Positions 34,316-43,286 of a stretch of 64,000 bases of DNA are shown one piece after another. The notes beneath the pieces are model-generated. The model was not told where the DNA came from and did not search any database. It saw nothing but the letters and a program-made list of their open reading frames with translations. The position numbers and the translations under genes are program-made. The DNA comes from Kuenenia sp039794105 (GTDB lineage Bacteria > Planctomycetota > Brocadiia > Brocadiales > Brocadiaceae), in the NCBI RefSeq assembly GCF_039794105.1, contig NZ_JBDIWA010000002.1, forward strand, positions 186,001-250,000, given 5' to 3'. The first letter of the stretch is position 1, and each line of letters opens with the position of its first letter.

Positions 34316-35005
34316 TCAACACCTGATACCATCAAAGAAATGACACACCTTCCGGGAAACAATGTCTTCTTTTCCCCGGTAGAAATGGTCGCTGTCTTCT
34401 ATTAACTCACTTGTCACGGGCAAGGGTATTTTTTCTAAACCTTGCAGTGTGTCTTCCACTGTAGTGGCAAAATCATTTTGATTATATATGAATAATTTTG
34501 GTTTTTTACATTCATTTAAAAAACTGAGGTCATATTTTCCAAATGGCGTGGAGATTGAAGCAAATGCCGATACTGCGTCGCTTGCCGCCGCCACTCTCAT
34601 GCCAACAATACAACCGAATGAATACCCCGCAATAAATATCTTCGCGCCCCTCCCGGACTGCTTTACCAGGAAATTTAGAGCTGAATGAACGTCCGTTACG
34701 GCATCGGCATAATTTTCACTGCTCAGTGTTTTTTCCCAGTACTGAAATATTTCTGCAATATCTTTTGCCCCGCATTCGCTGTTGCCAACACCGCGGTAAT
34801 TGAAACGGAGCGAGAGAAAGCCGTCGTTTGCCGAAACATGCGCAAGGCTCGTTATTATATTGTTTTCCATATCGCCGCCGAGGATAGGATGAGGGGGACA
34901 TAAAAGAATTGCCTTGGAAGGCATTGTGTTTTCATCGTATGCCAATACTCCCTCGAGGGATAAATTATCCGAAGGAAAACGAACGTGTTCTTCTGTTATG
35001 TTCAT
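34316..35005 (-). CDS. Alpha/beta hydrolase
   Basis: This 229-residue protein has the nucleophile elbow GYSFG (about residue 121), the oxyanion region LCPPHPILGGDMENN, and a FNYRGVGNS motif typical of COG2945-type hydrolases. The acid is probably in NQNDFATTVED and the catalytic His in DSDHFYRG. The substrate is unknown. It is the last gene of the multiheme cytochrome operon, overlapping the previous stop as ATGA, so it is translationally coupled; whether it acts on a cofactor or is a passenger is unclear. Confidence 0.88.
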   Translation of the reverse strand: MNITEEHVRFPSDNLSLEGVLAYDENTMPSKAILLCPPHPILGGDMENNIITSLAHVSANDGFLSLRFNYRGVGNSECGAKDIAEIFQYWEKTLSSENYADAVTDVHSALNFLVKQSGRGAKIFIAGYSFGCIVGMRVAAASDAVSAFASISTPFGKYDLSFLNECKKPKLFIYNQNDFATTVEDTLQGLEKIPLPVTSELIEDSDHFYRGKEDIVSRKVCHFFDGIRC

Positions 35006-35715
35006 GGTTGTGCAGAGACGTCCCTTTCTTTTTGAATGCCTTTCAAAAGCATTCGTGATAATTGGATATTGTGTATGCCATATTGTTGTATCTGTTTTAC
35101 ATACCTTTGCATTTTCGTGTTAGTATTGTTTTCCAGTATAACCGGCTGCGTTTTTTCTTTCAAAAACTCTTTCCATTTATCATAGAGTAATCCGTAATCA
35201 TCATTATGACACTCTATACAGATACTGCGGGGATCACGGAAGAGAAAATTGTTTTCCTCCTGTTTGTGGCAATCGGTACACAACACCGCCTTGTACATCC
35301 AATCAGGGGCGCCGGTGACGGGAGAATGGATGCCCGCATATCGGAGCGAACCGTTTCGGTAATCGTTTACTGCGGAATGGCATTTCAAACAATCGTCATT
35401 TGTTGCCTCATTGTGATGACATTTTTTGCAGCCGGTTTCTTCGATAATTAAATTGCCGTGTGTTTTAGTGTTTGCCGGATCGTTGGTATGGCATTCACAG
35501 CACTCAATGTTCTGCAAGGGTGAATGGCGGTTATGCAAAAAAACGCCTTCCTTATATTTTGTACGGTAATGCAAATAATTTACGTGGCACCTGTCCGTGC
35601 ATGAGCCTGAAGGATACACGAACGGGGTTTGCCGCATCAACAGGTTTTCTTCCCCTGATGTGGGTGGATTGAGCGAAGCGATAAGAAAACAGGCGATGAT
35701 TATTAATCGTTTCAT
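35002..35715 (-). CDS. Periplasmic-type multiheme cytochrome c with six predicted haem sites
   Basis: This 237-residue protein has a signal peptide (LIIIACFLIASLNPPTSG). Haem-binding motifs in order are CTDRCH (an unusual CX3CH), CCECH, CKKCH, CLKCH, CTDCH and CIECH. The region from residue 180 on is helical, charged and haem-free. It likely hands electrons between the membrane-bound partners encoded upstream and a soluble redox enzyme in the anammoxosome or periplasm. The start overlaps the previous stop as ATGA. A CX3CH site needs special cytochrome c maturation or is a degenerate site; it is at the very N-terminus. Confidence 0.87.
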   Translation of the reverse strand: MKRLIIIACFLIASLNPPTSGEENLLMRQTPFVYPSGSCTDRCHVNYLHYRTKYKEGVFLHNRHSPLQNIECCECHTNDPANTKTHGNLIIEETGCKKCHHNEATNDDCLKCHSAVNDYRNGSLRYAGIHSPVTGAPDWMYKAVLCTDCHKQEENNFLFRDPRSICIECHNDDYGLLYDKWKEFLKEKTQPVILENNTNTKMQRYVKQIQQYGIHNIQLSRMLLKGIQKERDVSAQP

Positions 35716-36968
35716 GTGCTTTCCTGCAAAACCTGATTGAGTTTCGTGATGCTGTATTCCAGAAGGTCCTTTACATATTTAATGTTATGGGCGCCGTTAC
35801 TCCCGTCTTCCTTAATAAAATAATAATTCGACTCCGCTTCAGTAATAACATGCCCTGCATCCGGAAGGGGGAGTTTTTTTGCCCTTTTCAAAAGAAGCTT
35901 TAGCAATCGCATTCTTTTCGAGACGAAAGATATTTGCTCAGATACTATTTTGTCAAATCCACTATCATGGCAATTGTTGCATACCCCCGGCGCTACTTTT
36001 GATAATAATACGTCCTTGTGGCATGCCGAGCAATTGAGCGTTGCGATAAACATGGGATCGGGTTCGTCCGCAATGCCTGCTCCGCCCGTTCCCGCCATAA
36101 CCATCCATTGCGTTTTGTAGAGAGAGAGGTCAAATGTGCGGTTCGGAATATTTGAAAGCACAACTCCATTTTTCTTTATAGCGGTGTGTGTAACGGCATT
36201 GTGGCATGCAACACATGATGTTTTGTGATTCATTATATGGATATCATGCATGTCCGGTGCAGTATACTTTTCCTGAATAGTTTGATGGCATACATAACAA
36301 TTCTTCCTGACAACGGCTCCGTTTCCCTGTACAACAGCGAAATGACAATCGGAACAACCTACGTTCTTTCTTTCTTCGTAAGCAATGTGGTTAAATGTGT
36401 TGCCGTAAATTTGAATGGTTTTTTCTACGGGAGCATGACACAAGGTACATTCGGAAATGGGTTGTTTCTCCCTTGTGAGAAGGGCTTGCTGCATGCCGGT
36501 AAAATGACATACGTTGCAGGTATCGGCCTCTGTCTCAAAATGTTTTCCGCCATTACCATGCGAGTGACAGGAAACACAGCGCAACGTAAGATTGCCCGGA
36601 AAATATTTTGTATGTGTTGCATGCCGGAAATCTCTTGTTTTTTTGAATCGGGTTGCCGTTTCAGAGAGTTTTTGTAAAGGATGGCACAGTTCTGACGTAC
36701 AACGTTCATCCGCCAGTTCAACCGCCATTACCTTCATGCTTCTGTTTTCGGGTGCATGGCAGTCGATACAGGCAATGTTCCCTGACAAGACATTGTAGCA
36801 TTTATTGTTGAATGTGACGTCCGAATGGCACTTGCCGCAATATTGTGTATACTTCACCTTCGTCACGGTAAAAAACAGCGCTGCCACTGCAATTACAATG
36901 GCAATGAGTGCAGAGATTGCCAGCCGGACGACGTGTTTTTTGTTTAATTTTTTTACTTCTTCGAACAT
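35712..36968 (-). CDS. Membrane-anchored multiheme cytochrome c, eleven predicted haem sites, NapC/NirT-like anchor
   Basis: This 418-residue protein has one membrane helix (RLAISALIAIVIAVAALFF, about residues 15-33) and no cleavage site, so it is anchored. Haem motifs in order: CGKCH, CIDCH, CTSELCH (a CX4CH form), CVSCH, CNVCH, CTLCH, CSDCH, CYVCH, CVACH, CSACH and CNNCH, ten standard plus one expanded. The end (residues 340-418) is helical and without haem. A quinol- or cytochrome-linked electron conduit is the natural reading. It overlaps the next gene by 4 bases (ATGA) and lies 10 bases after the previous gene. Confidence 0.9.
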   Translation of the reverse strand: MFEEVKKLNKKHVVRLAISALIAIVIAVAALFFTVTKVKYTQYCGKCHSDVTFNNKCYNVLSGNIACIDCHAPENRSMKVMAVELADERCTSELCHPLQKLSETATRFKKTRDFRHATHTKYFPGNLTLRCVSCHSHGNGGKHFETEADTCNVCHFTGMQQALLTREKQPISECTLCHAPVEKTIQIYGNTFNHIAYEERKNVGCSDCHFAVVQGNGAVVRKNCYVCHQTIQEKYTAPDMHDIHIMNHKTSCVACHNAVTHTAIKKNGVVLSNIPNRTFDLSLYKTQWMVMAGTGGAGIADEPDPMFIATLNCSACHKDVLLSKVAPGVCNNCHDSGFDKIVSEQISFVSKRMRLLKLLLKRAKKLPLPDAGHVITEAESNYYFIKEDGSNGAHNIKYVKDLLEYSITKLNQVLQEST

Positions 36969-36978
36969 GATTTATTCT

Positions 36979-37989
36979 TCACTTACAACTGGAATATATC
37001 TTTTCCGCCAAAACGATGGATATGTCACGGTTTAATGACGTTCTTATCATTTTTGCCCTGATGGTACAGACATTATCTTTCAGCGTAAAGTGGAATGGTA
37101 TCATTCGCTTCTCCTTATAGTGCAGCGCTGTTTTCAATTCGACAAACAGGCTTGCCTCTATGTAGTCATCAACATGCCCCTTTGTATTTAACAACTCTAT
37201 TGTCACGAGCACTTCCCGGTATCCGTAATCACCCGTTGGCACACTATGCGGGATGCCGGTATTGGTTATTTCAAGTACGCCCTCAATAGCATCTTCTGTC
37301 TGAACTATTTTGGTAAAGCAAAGGGACAAAATACGTTCGTCAGCGGGAATTAACTCCTGAAAAGAAAAAAGATGCTGCTTGCCTTCCCGCTTTGGATATA
37401 TCTTTTGCCAGGGTTCATCCTGAATAAGTTTTCGGACTATTTCCGGCATATGGCAGTCCTGGCAGGTCTTTTTATCTTCAGCGTCTTTTATTTCTTTCCA
37501 GACGTTATACGTGCCGACGTGGCATTTTCCGCAGAGTTCACTGGTCTTGTAAAACATATTCATCCCGGCAACCGGATGCGGGGCGCGGGCAGGGGTTGGC
37601 CCGGCGAGTGTGCAGTCATTTAAATGGCAGGCATTGCAATTGACCCCCTCTTCTACATGTATATTCCGAGGGACGATGCTAGCATCGGTAAAAATGGTTT
37701 CCGGTGCGTGGCATCCAAGGCAAAAAATGAATGAATAATCAAATGTTTGTTCCCTGAAGGCATTGCTGGTATAACTTCCGGCATGGGGAGAATCTTTCCA
37801 TTCATGATAAATATCAATATGGCAATCGCCGCATTTTCCCGCTTCAGGCGATTTCATGCCTGTTTCCACCAGCTCAGGGTAAATAATGCAGCCGCTGATA
37901 ATGAAGGCCATCGGAAAGAAAAAGATAACTATGAAAAAGGGAAACAGGCGCATGCCTATTGATGCATTTTCAGGATTGCTTTGTATCAT
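36979..37989 (-). CDS. Cytochrome c554-family lipoprotein with five haem sites
   Basis: The start at ATG 37989 (MIQSNPENAS) overlaps the upstream gene by 20 bases; a longer frame to 38067 lies wholly within it and is unlikely. The N-terminus carries a signal with lipobox IISGC (FPMAFIISGC), so a lipid-anchored cytochrome is predicted. Haem sites are CGDCH, CLGCH, CNACH, CGKCH and CQDCH, arranged with the KCGDCHIDIYHEWKDSPHA pattern of cytochrome c554 (PF13435). The second half (from residue 215) is a strand-rich haem-free domain (GVLEITNTGIPHSVPTGDYG). It is a likely electron carrier in the same membrane complex. Confidence 0.88.
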   Translation of the reverse strand: MIQSNPENASIGMRLFPFFIVIFFFPMAFIISGCIIYPELVETGMKSPEAGKCGDCHIDIYHEWKDSPHAGSYTSNAFREQTFDYSFIFCLGCHAPETIFTDASIVPRNIHVEEGVNCNACHLNDCTLAGPTPARAPHPVAGMNMFYKTSELCGKCHVGTYNVWKEIKDAEDKKTCQDCHMPEIVRKLIQDEPWQKIYPKREGKQHLFSFQELIPADERILSLCFTKIVQTEDAIEGVLEITNTGIPHSVPTGDYGYREVLVTIELLNTKGHVDDYIEASLFVELKTALHYKEKRMIPFHFTLKDNVCTIRAKMIRTSLNRDISIVLAEKIYSSCK

Positions 37990-38284
37990 GCCTTCGTTTT
38001 CCTCTGAAAATGAATGGAAGGAAGATAAAGAACAAGGCGCATGCCACAAGAATAAAAATAAAGACAAATTCGTTGTGGATACATTTTTTGAGTAAATACA
38101 TGGGAATGAAAAACCATGGAATATGTTCCGGTTTGTTTACAGGGTTAAACGGGAGCGGGAAAAACAAAACGGCAAGGAGGTCAAGCACCACAAGGAAGCA
38201 ACCAACGATAATGTACCGGAACATTTCGTTCGGGAAAAAGGGTTCCAGCATATCCGGACGTTTGTTTTTCGTGTAATCTTTCAT
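37970..38284 (-). CDS. Small cytochrome b subunit IV-like membrane anchor
   Basis: This 104-residue protein has two strong membrane helices (YIIVGCFLVVLDLLAVLFF; FVFIFILVACALFFIFLPF) and the loop PFNPVNKPEHIPWFFIPMYL between them. That loop is the counterpart of the PEWY region of cytochrome bc/b6f C-terminal domains, here with PEHI. It lacks the haem b-binding N-terminal half, so it would need a partner cytochrome b not visible in the window or act as a haem-free anchor. It is the first gene of the operon running to 34316. Confidence 0.75.
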   Translation of the reverse strand: MKDYTKNKRPDMLEPFFPNEMFRYIIVGCFLVVLDLLAVLFFPLPFNPVNKPEHIPWFFIPMYLLKKCIHNEFVFIFILVACALFFIFLPFIFRGKRRHDTKQS

Positions 38285-38581
38285 TATTTAGTTAATACCT
38301 TTTTTCTTCGGAAAAGACGCAGATAACCATTGCACAAGTCATTGCGTTGATGAATTGTAATTACCAAGCAATATATATGCCAGGCATTTTCAATGCGGCT
38401 TTTTTGAGTTAAATAACAACATGGCAATGGTTAAAATAAATAACGCAAACGATTTTGACAGAGATTTTTGCGCCTTTGTGTAATATTTACAAAATAGCGA
38501 TGTAAAAATTACCTGTCTGGTGGGCTTTTGTGTCAGGTTTTTTTACTTCCTCATCAGTGGGAAATATGCCATAGTAGCCGC
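38285..38581. other. Divergent promoter region
   Basis: About 297 bp between the cytochrome operon (-) and the HEAT/zinc protein (+). AT-rich and without repeats; both promoters should lie here but I cannot assign -10/-35 boxes with confidence. Confidence 0.4.
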
Positions 38582-39076
38582 ATGAACGAAGAGCATTCAC
38601 CTATGAAATTGCTTATGCAAAGATTGCAGCATAATGAAAGCGAAGTGGTGCGCCAGGCCCTTGAAGAAATCGGCAGATCCGGAAAGGGGAATCGCGAGGC
38701 CATAAAAATGCTTCAGGACTTTTTAAAGGGAGAGCGGCGAATGCCTCTCCGCGTTTTGGCGGTTCAAACTATTGCAAAAATAAAGGAGTCCCCTCAATCT
38801 TCCGCAAAAGAATTCAAAAAACCGAACGTCTTTCAATGTCCGGGGGCGGAGAAAATAAAAAGGGTGGAAATTTTGGAGGTAACGTGTCCCCACTGCCACC
38901 AGGAAGGTACGGCGTCGGTTGCCGGTTTTGAATATGAATTCGCATGCGAGAGCTGCGGGGGAATGATAAAGCGAGATATCCCTGAAAGCTGTATTGAGAA
39001 GTGTCCAGTGGGAAGCGAGTGTGTTGGTGAAGGACATTATCAAAAATATTTACACGGCAGAAAAAAAACTACTTGA
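38582..39076 (+). CDS. Small HEAT-repeat/zinc-ribbon protein
   Basis: About 164 residues from ATG 38582 (a later ATG at 38603 is also possible). The N-terminal half looks like two HEAT helices (MQRLQHNESEVVRQALEEIG; PLRVLAVQTIAKI). The C-terminal half has a CPHC...CESC pair (28 residues apart) forming a likely zinc ribbon or rubredoxin-like knuckle, plus further cysteines (ESCIEKCPVGSEC). There is no signal peptide. The function is unknown. It is divergently placed from the cytochrome operon, so a regulatory or assembly role is possible but unproven. Confidence 0.65.
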   Translation: MNEEHSPMKLLMQRLQHNESEVVRQALEEIGRSGKGNREAIKMLQDFLKGERRMPLRVLAVQTIAKIKESPQSSAKEFKKPNVFQCPGAEKIKRVEILEVTCPHCHQEGTASVAGFEYEFACESCGGMIKRDIPESCIEKCPVGSECVGEGHYQKYLHGRKKTT

Positions 39077-39243
39077 GATACATAGCGCAGGAAAAAGCCG
39101 TAACCAAAAAGAGTTTAACCACAAAGGGCTTGGCGCAGCCTTTGGCCGCAACCAAATTCGAAATACGAATAGGGAAAAAACATTATTGTCAATAGGTTAG
39201 GTGACCCCATTGCTGATTCCTGAATTAAATTAAATTAAATGAA

Positions 39244-39657
39244 TTAAATAAACAGAATTTGATCTTGACCAGTCTCAGCAAGAAATGTGGTTAACCCCAT
39301 ACTCTTGTCAACCTCATTTACGAGTTCGTTCCGGGATATATTTAACAAGCCCATAGAATTGGTGCAGACATAAAACTTTGCACCCATTGCCTTAGCCTGG
39401 GTTAAAAGTTCAGATATTTCTTGAATATGACCTTTTCTCATATGATCTTCTAATAGTTTCCTGTGAGTCTGTCCTTCTTCATTAAGTTGGAACATAGATT
39501 TTCCTTTTACCAGATATTCTAATGCCCAATAGGTAAAAAAACACCTTACCTCTCTGCCTAATGCCAAAGCTACAAGGACAATGGAAAAACCGTGATAAAT
39601 GCGGTCGTAAGAACCGCTATGAAATATGATCGACAAACCCTCCTTATCTGTTTCCAT
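39244..39657 (-). CDS. DsrE-like family protein
   Basis: This 137-residue protein has a first strand LSIIFHSGSYDRIYHGFSIV, then ALALGREVRCFFTYWALEYL, then MGAKFYVCTNSMGLL, the DsrE/DsrF/YchN-like pattern with a conserved Cys in the second half (YVCTNSMG). Relatives are sulfur-transfer or peroxiredoxin-like proteins (DUF1641/DsrE2 type). It lies 5 bases after the hemerythrin gene on the same strand, in front of which is the HAO-like gene, so it may serve redox or NO-related stress in that context. Confidence 0.8.
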   Translation of the reverse strand: METDKEGLSIIFHSGSYDRIYHGFSIVLVALALGREVRCFFTYWALEYLVKGKSMFQLNEEGQTHRKLLEDHMRKGHIQEISELLTQAKAMGAKFYVCTNSMGLLNISRNELVNEVDKSMGLTTFLAETGQDQILFI

Positions 39658-39662
39658 TTATT

Positions 39663-40145
39663 TTATTTGTTTCTAATAGTATCTGCCCAATCTAACAAAG
39701 ATACGCCCGTCTTTCTTGCGGCAGCAAGTTTTTCGCTTAAATTATCAATTTCCTTTTTATTCAATCTTTCGGAAAGTATGGATAAACCGTCACAGTTTGA
39801 GACATGGATCAGGAGTGCTCTTGCCGCCGAAACAGCCTGCTTTGCCTCTTCACCAGTTAGACTATCCTTCTTTAACAGCTCGGCACAAGAACGGGCAGTA
39901 GCTATTACCCCATCATGCTCCTTGAGTAACTGATCGACATACTCGCCCAAAAATACACGTAACGTTGGGTAAAGAATCTCTTCCTCGTATCTGAAATGTG
40001 GGCCAACAAGTACGTTTATCTTGTCAAGTATTTTTCTTGCTTTGGCAACATCCTTTGATTGCAAGGCTTCCATTAATTCAAGCAATCCGTCCCTTACTTT
40101 TCTGTGGTCTTCTCTGAATTCTGCAATTGGATCTAACTTCGTCAT
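39663..40145 (-). CDS. Hemerythrin-like (HHE) di-iron protein
   Basis: I chose ATG 40145 because ggaggg lies 8-9 bases upstream; the longer GTG form starts inside that ribosome site. This 160-residue four-helix protein has the iron ligands in FREDHRKVRDGL, VGPHFRYEEEILYPTL, and LLKEHDGVIATA, with a final His in LLIHVSNCDG. HHE proteins bind O2, NO or act in iron-sulfur cluster repair (RIC type). Together with the DsrE-like gene it follows the HAO-like gene, suggesting a role near NO/hydroxylamine chemistry. Confidence 0.88.
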   Translation of the reverse strand: MTKLDPIAEFREDHRKVRDGLLELMEALQSKDVAKARKILDKINVLVGPHFRYEEEILYPTLRVFLGEYVDQLLKEHDGVIATARSCAELLKKDSLTGEEAKQAVSAARALLIHVSNCDGLSILSERLNKKEIDNLSEKLAAARKTGVSLLDWADTIRNK

Positions 40146-40355
40146 CTTGTTCACCCTCCTTTTTTAAATTCATTTTATATTCACTATCCGATTAGTTGTC
40201 TATAAATGTAACTTTCCCTTCCACCACTTTGCTACGAACATTTGATAATACTCCTTCTTTTGCTCAAAACTAGTTATATCGAAATCATGGATTACAACGA
40301 AGGGTAATGGGATAGGAAGCACTCATATTTATAGAGTCATACGGTTAAAACCTGT

Positions 40356-42020
40356 TTATTCATTATAACGATTTTCGTATGTAGACTTTAATACTTTTAT
40401 TTCTTCTTCAGAAAGACCCTTCATCCACAAATGTTCTTCCTGTTCCAACAATTCCTCAATTTTTTGTTCGTATTTTGTCTTCATCTCATCACTCTTTTGG
40501 GCAGCGGCCTTAATTACGGCAGGTAAAAACTTCATATAATAGTGCTTTGCCACCTCATACATGCCATGCCAGTGAGTATAATCAGGACCCATCATACTTG
40601 CTCCATGTCGTGCCCTTCTGCCTTCATGGTGCCACAATTCCCAGAAAACCCATTGTACTTCATGTTCAAATGGGACCTTTGGGTTTAAGACTTCATCCTC
40701 CGTCAGTGCCTTCATCATCACCTGCGCAGGTTTCGCAAATTTTTTGTTGTAGAGGACCACAAGACTATCGAATTGTTGGTAAAAATTGTCGACATGGGTA
40801 TGATTATGGCAATTTCTACACACGCCCTTCATTTTTTCACGCCGTTCTTGCCAGGTCACAATTTTATCAACACGTTTTGAAACGATTTTCTTAACCAACG
40901 TTTCCTCGTGCACGATTTTTTCAATCACCTGAACCTCTTCACCAATCTCAGGCAATTTCCGGGTATCGGGATAATCTTCCTTAAAACCATCTTTATATAT
41001 TACCATATTTATTTTTGTACTGACGACCGGCCGAAGTGTCCAGCTAATTCGTTCTCCAACATCATGGTTACTCGCATTATGCTCTCCTTCCGATGTCATA
41101 TAGCTGCTGATATGGCAGGTAGTACACGTCGGAGCTGCGGAGTAATCCTTTCCCAACACCCAACTACCTTCTTTATCCAGTGCCATGTGATCAATATTGG
41201 CGGTATACGCAATTCCATGCTTTGACTCTTTATAAATTTCCATTTGCGGATGATCAGGCCCCATGTGGCACTTTCCGCAATTTTCAGGTGCTCTGGACAA
41301 TTTTGCCTCAAATGAATGTCTCGAATGGCATGCGTGGCACGAACCTTTTGAACCATCCGGATTTAGCCGGCCAATTCCACTGTTTGGCCATGTATCAGGG
41401 TCAATTACCGGTTTTCCCTCTTTCCGCAATATCTCACCCGCATCATTACGCTTAAATCTTATTATGCTTCCGTGGCATTGCAAACAACCGTTAACGGCAT
41501 CTGCATTATTGTCTGGAAGGCCAATAACCTTCTCAGCAAGCAGATTATCAAGGCTATCAAAGATTTCACCGGCTTTTGCATGATGACTTCTTGAAAACTC
41601 TTTATACTCATTTGCATGGCAATTTGAGCAGTCTTTGGGAGTAACTAATATAGAAATCAAAGCTCCCATATGCTGCCAGGCGTCTATTTCTCCCTCATTA
41701 GCCTTGTGACAATCAACACACCCTACCCCTTTTTGAGCATGGCGTGATCGTTCCCACTCCATTACCAGAGCAGGCGTAATGGTTTTATGGCATTCGACGC
41801 ACATTTGATTCGCAGCTGTTATTATCGGACTTGGCTTTATATCGAGCGGGTATTGTTTTTCAACTTCAACTGCTTTCTTCGGTAAATGTGAAAATTTCTC
41901 GGTCAAAGCATGGTTCTCTCTGTGCAACTCATTAGCCTCGGCACACATGGCGCCAAAAACTGACAGTTCCAAGAATAAAAACAGATAAAAAATCTTTAGC
42001 AAGTTTGTTTTGTTGCACAT
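40356..42020 (-). CDS. Hydroxylamine oxidoreductase-like octaheme cytochrome c
   Basis: This 554-residue protein has a signal peptide ending near GAMCAEA. Eight haem motifs in order: CVECH, CVDCH, CSNCH, CLQCH, CHACH, CGKCH, CTTCH and CRNCH, the HAO number. The C-terminal helical domain has the HAO signature RRARHGASMMGPDYTHWHGMYEV in abridged form (PDYTHWHG), whose Tyr corresponds, as I recall the family, to the residue that cross-links the active-site haem (P460) in oxidising HAOs. If so this is an oxidase-type member converting hydroxylamine or hydrazine rather than a reductase-type. The anammox genome encodes about ten paralogues; which one this is cannot be told here. The start codon follows gagaaaagaga. 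Confidence 0.92.
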   Translation of the reverse strand: MCNKTNLLKIFYLFLFLELSVFGAMCAEANELHRENHALTEKFSHLPKKAVEVEKQYPLDIKPSPIITAANQMCVECHKTITPALVMEWERSRHAQKGVGCVDCHKANEGEIDAWQHMGALISILVTPKDCSNCHANEYKEFSRSHHAKAGEIFDSLDNLLAEKVIGLPDNNADAVNGCLQCHGSIIRFKRNDAGEILRKEGKPVIDPDTWPNSGIGRLNPDGSKGSCHACHSRHSFEAKLSRAPENCGKCHMGPDHPQMEIYKESKHGIAYTANIDHMALDKEGSWVLGKDYSAAPTCTTCHISSYMTSEGEHNASNHDVGERISWTLRPVVSTKINMVIYKDGFKEDYPDTRKLPEIGEEVQVIEKIVHEETLVKKIVSKRVDKIVTWQERREKMKGVCRNCHNHTHVDNFYQQFDSLVVLYNKKFAKPAQVMMKALTEDEVLNPKVPFEHEVQWVFWELWHHEGRRARHGASMMGPDYTHWHGMYEVAKHYYMKFLPAVIKAAAQKSDEMKTKYEQKIEELLEQEEHLWMKGLSEEEIKVLKSTYENRYNE

Positions 42021-42044
42021 GTGTTTAATTCTCTTTTCTCTTAT

Positions 42045-42305
42045 TCACAAGAGTTCGTTTTTATCTTTCAACTCTTTCATATAACGACTTTTAAACGCCT
42101 GCCAGTGTTCCTCTTTATGAGCAAACCATTTACGGAGCGTATCACTGGAACAGATATCTTTCATCCAATGGTCAATTTTAGCCTCTTCTTTTTTTAGACC
42201 CCGTGACCAGAGACGATCAACCAGTACCCTTATCCCATCACCTTCGTCCGGTTTTTCATAAACCCGTTTTATTCCAAACAGGACAAATTTAAACCACCTT
42301 TCTCT
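42045..42305 (-). pseudogene. DUF488 family remnant without start and 3' part
   Basis: The open frame between TGA 42306-42308 and TGA 42045-42047 reads KFVLFGIKRVYEKPDEGDG, then IRVLVDRLWSRGLKKEEAKI, then SDTLRKWFAHKEEHW, an unmistakable DUF488 pattern (IKRVYExPxExDGxRVLVDRLWxRG). No ATG, GTG or TTG precedes this homology, and it ends after about 86 codons at ELKDKNELL, short of the usual 115-120 and without the final LLYAAKD-HN motif. It lies 24 bases upstream of the HAO-like gene and was missed by start-based gene finding. Confidence 0.75.
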
Positions 42306-42400
42306 TCACTCTATAAAGAAATCCAGTCTCATTCTAAAACAAGTAGCATAACTTCTGTGGCATAGTAATTTTTTATTTTAGCCAATTTTTAAGCCGAGTG

Positions 42401-43252
42401 TTAGCTTGAAGTTATACATTCGTTATTTAATCGTTCAATATCTTCTTGCTGTAATTTCCAGCCGATGGCACCCAGGTTTTCCTTAAGGTGTTCAAGTTTT
42501 GTTGATTTCGTTATGGTAACAATCCCCTTCTTGGAAATTAGCCAATTTATCGCAATTTGAGGCTGCGTCCTGTTATATTTTTTAACCAGTTCATCTAAAA
42601 TTCTTAAACCAGGTTTTGCAAGCTCACCCTTTGCAAGGGGTCTCCATGCGATAATGAGAATATTATTTTCCTGGCAGTAGGGAATTATTTTAGATTCCAT
42701 ATTTTCTGTAACTCTACCTTTGTCTCTCACAAGCAGGTTGTATTCAATTTGATTCGCAACGATTTTATTTTTCGTATATTTCTGCGCTTCTTTTATTTGT
42801 TCAACCGCAAAATTACTTACCCCAATACACTTAACCAGTTTTTGTTCAACTAGAAAATCCATGGCCTTCATGGTTTCCTGTATTGGGATGTTCGGGTTCG
42901 GCGCATGAATCAGATATAAATCAATATAATCCGTATTTAACCTCCTCAGACTCCCTTTCGCAGAAACAATGAGTTCCTCATAGCTTAAATGCTCCGGTGA
43001 AACTTTCGAAGTGATAAATAGATTTTTTCTATCAAAACCACCGATTGCCCGTCCAACCAGTTCTTCTGTATGGCCTTGGGCATACGCTTCCGCGGTATCA
43101 ATGTTTGTTATTCCAAGTTTGATCGCAGTTTTCATTGCAGAAATATCTTCACTATCATACGTAGTGTCTGCCACATCTCCTCCGCCAATATTCCATGTTC
43201 CAAGACCTATAACAGGTATTGTAATATTATCTGTCAACCTTTTGAATTCCAT
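42401..43252 (-). CDS. Aldo/keto reductase
   Basis: This 283-residue protein shows the (alpha/beta)8 AKR layout. The catalytic Asp and Tyr are in NIDTAEAYAQGHTEELVG, the Lys in LFITSKVSPEHL, and the His in YIDLYLIHAPNPNIP. Cofactor-phase sequences follow: KCIGVSNFAVEQIKEA, VANQIEYNLLVRD and VTITKSTKLEHLKENL. It reduces aldehydes or ketones with NADPH; the natural substrate is unknown. DUF2024 lies 34 bases upstream on the same strand, forming a small operon. Confidence 0.92.
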   Translation of the reverse strand: MEFKRLTDNITIPVIGLGTWNIGGGDVADTTYDSEDISAMKTAIKLGITNIDTAEAYAQGHTEELVGRAIGGFDRKNLFITSKVSPEHLSYEELIVSAKGSLRRLNTDYIDLYLIHAPNPNIPIQETMKAMDFLVEQKLVKCIGVSNFAVEQIKEAQKYTKNKIVANQIEYNLLVRDKGRVTENMESKIIPYCQENNILIIAWRPLAKGELAKPGLRILDELVKKYNRTQPQIAINWLISKKGIVTITKSTKLEHLKENLGAIGWKLQQEDIERLNNECITSS

Positions 43253-43286
43253 GTTCGCCTCGCATTAAAATCGGATGGGGTATTTC

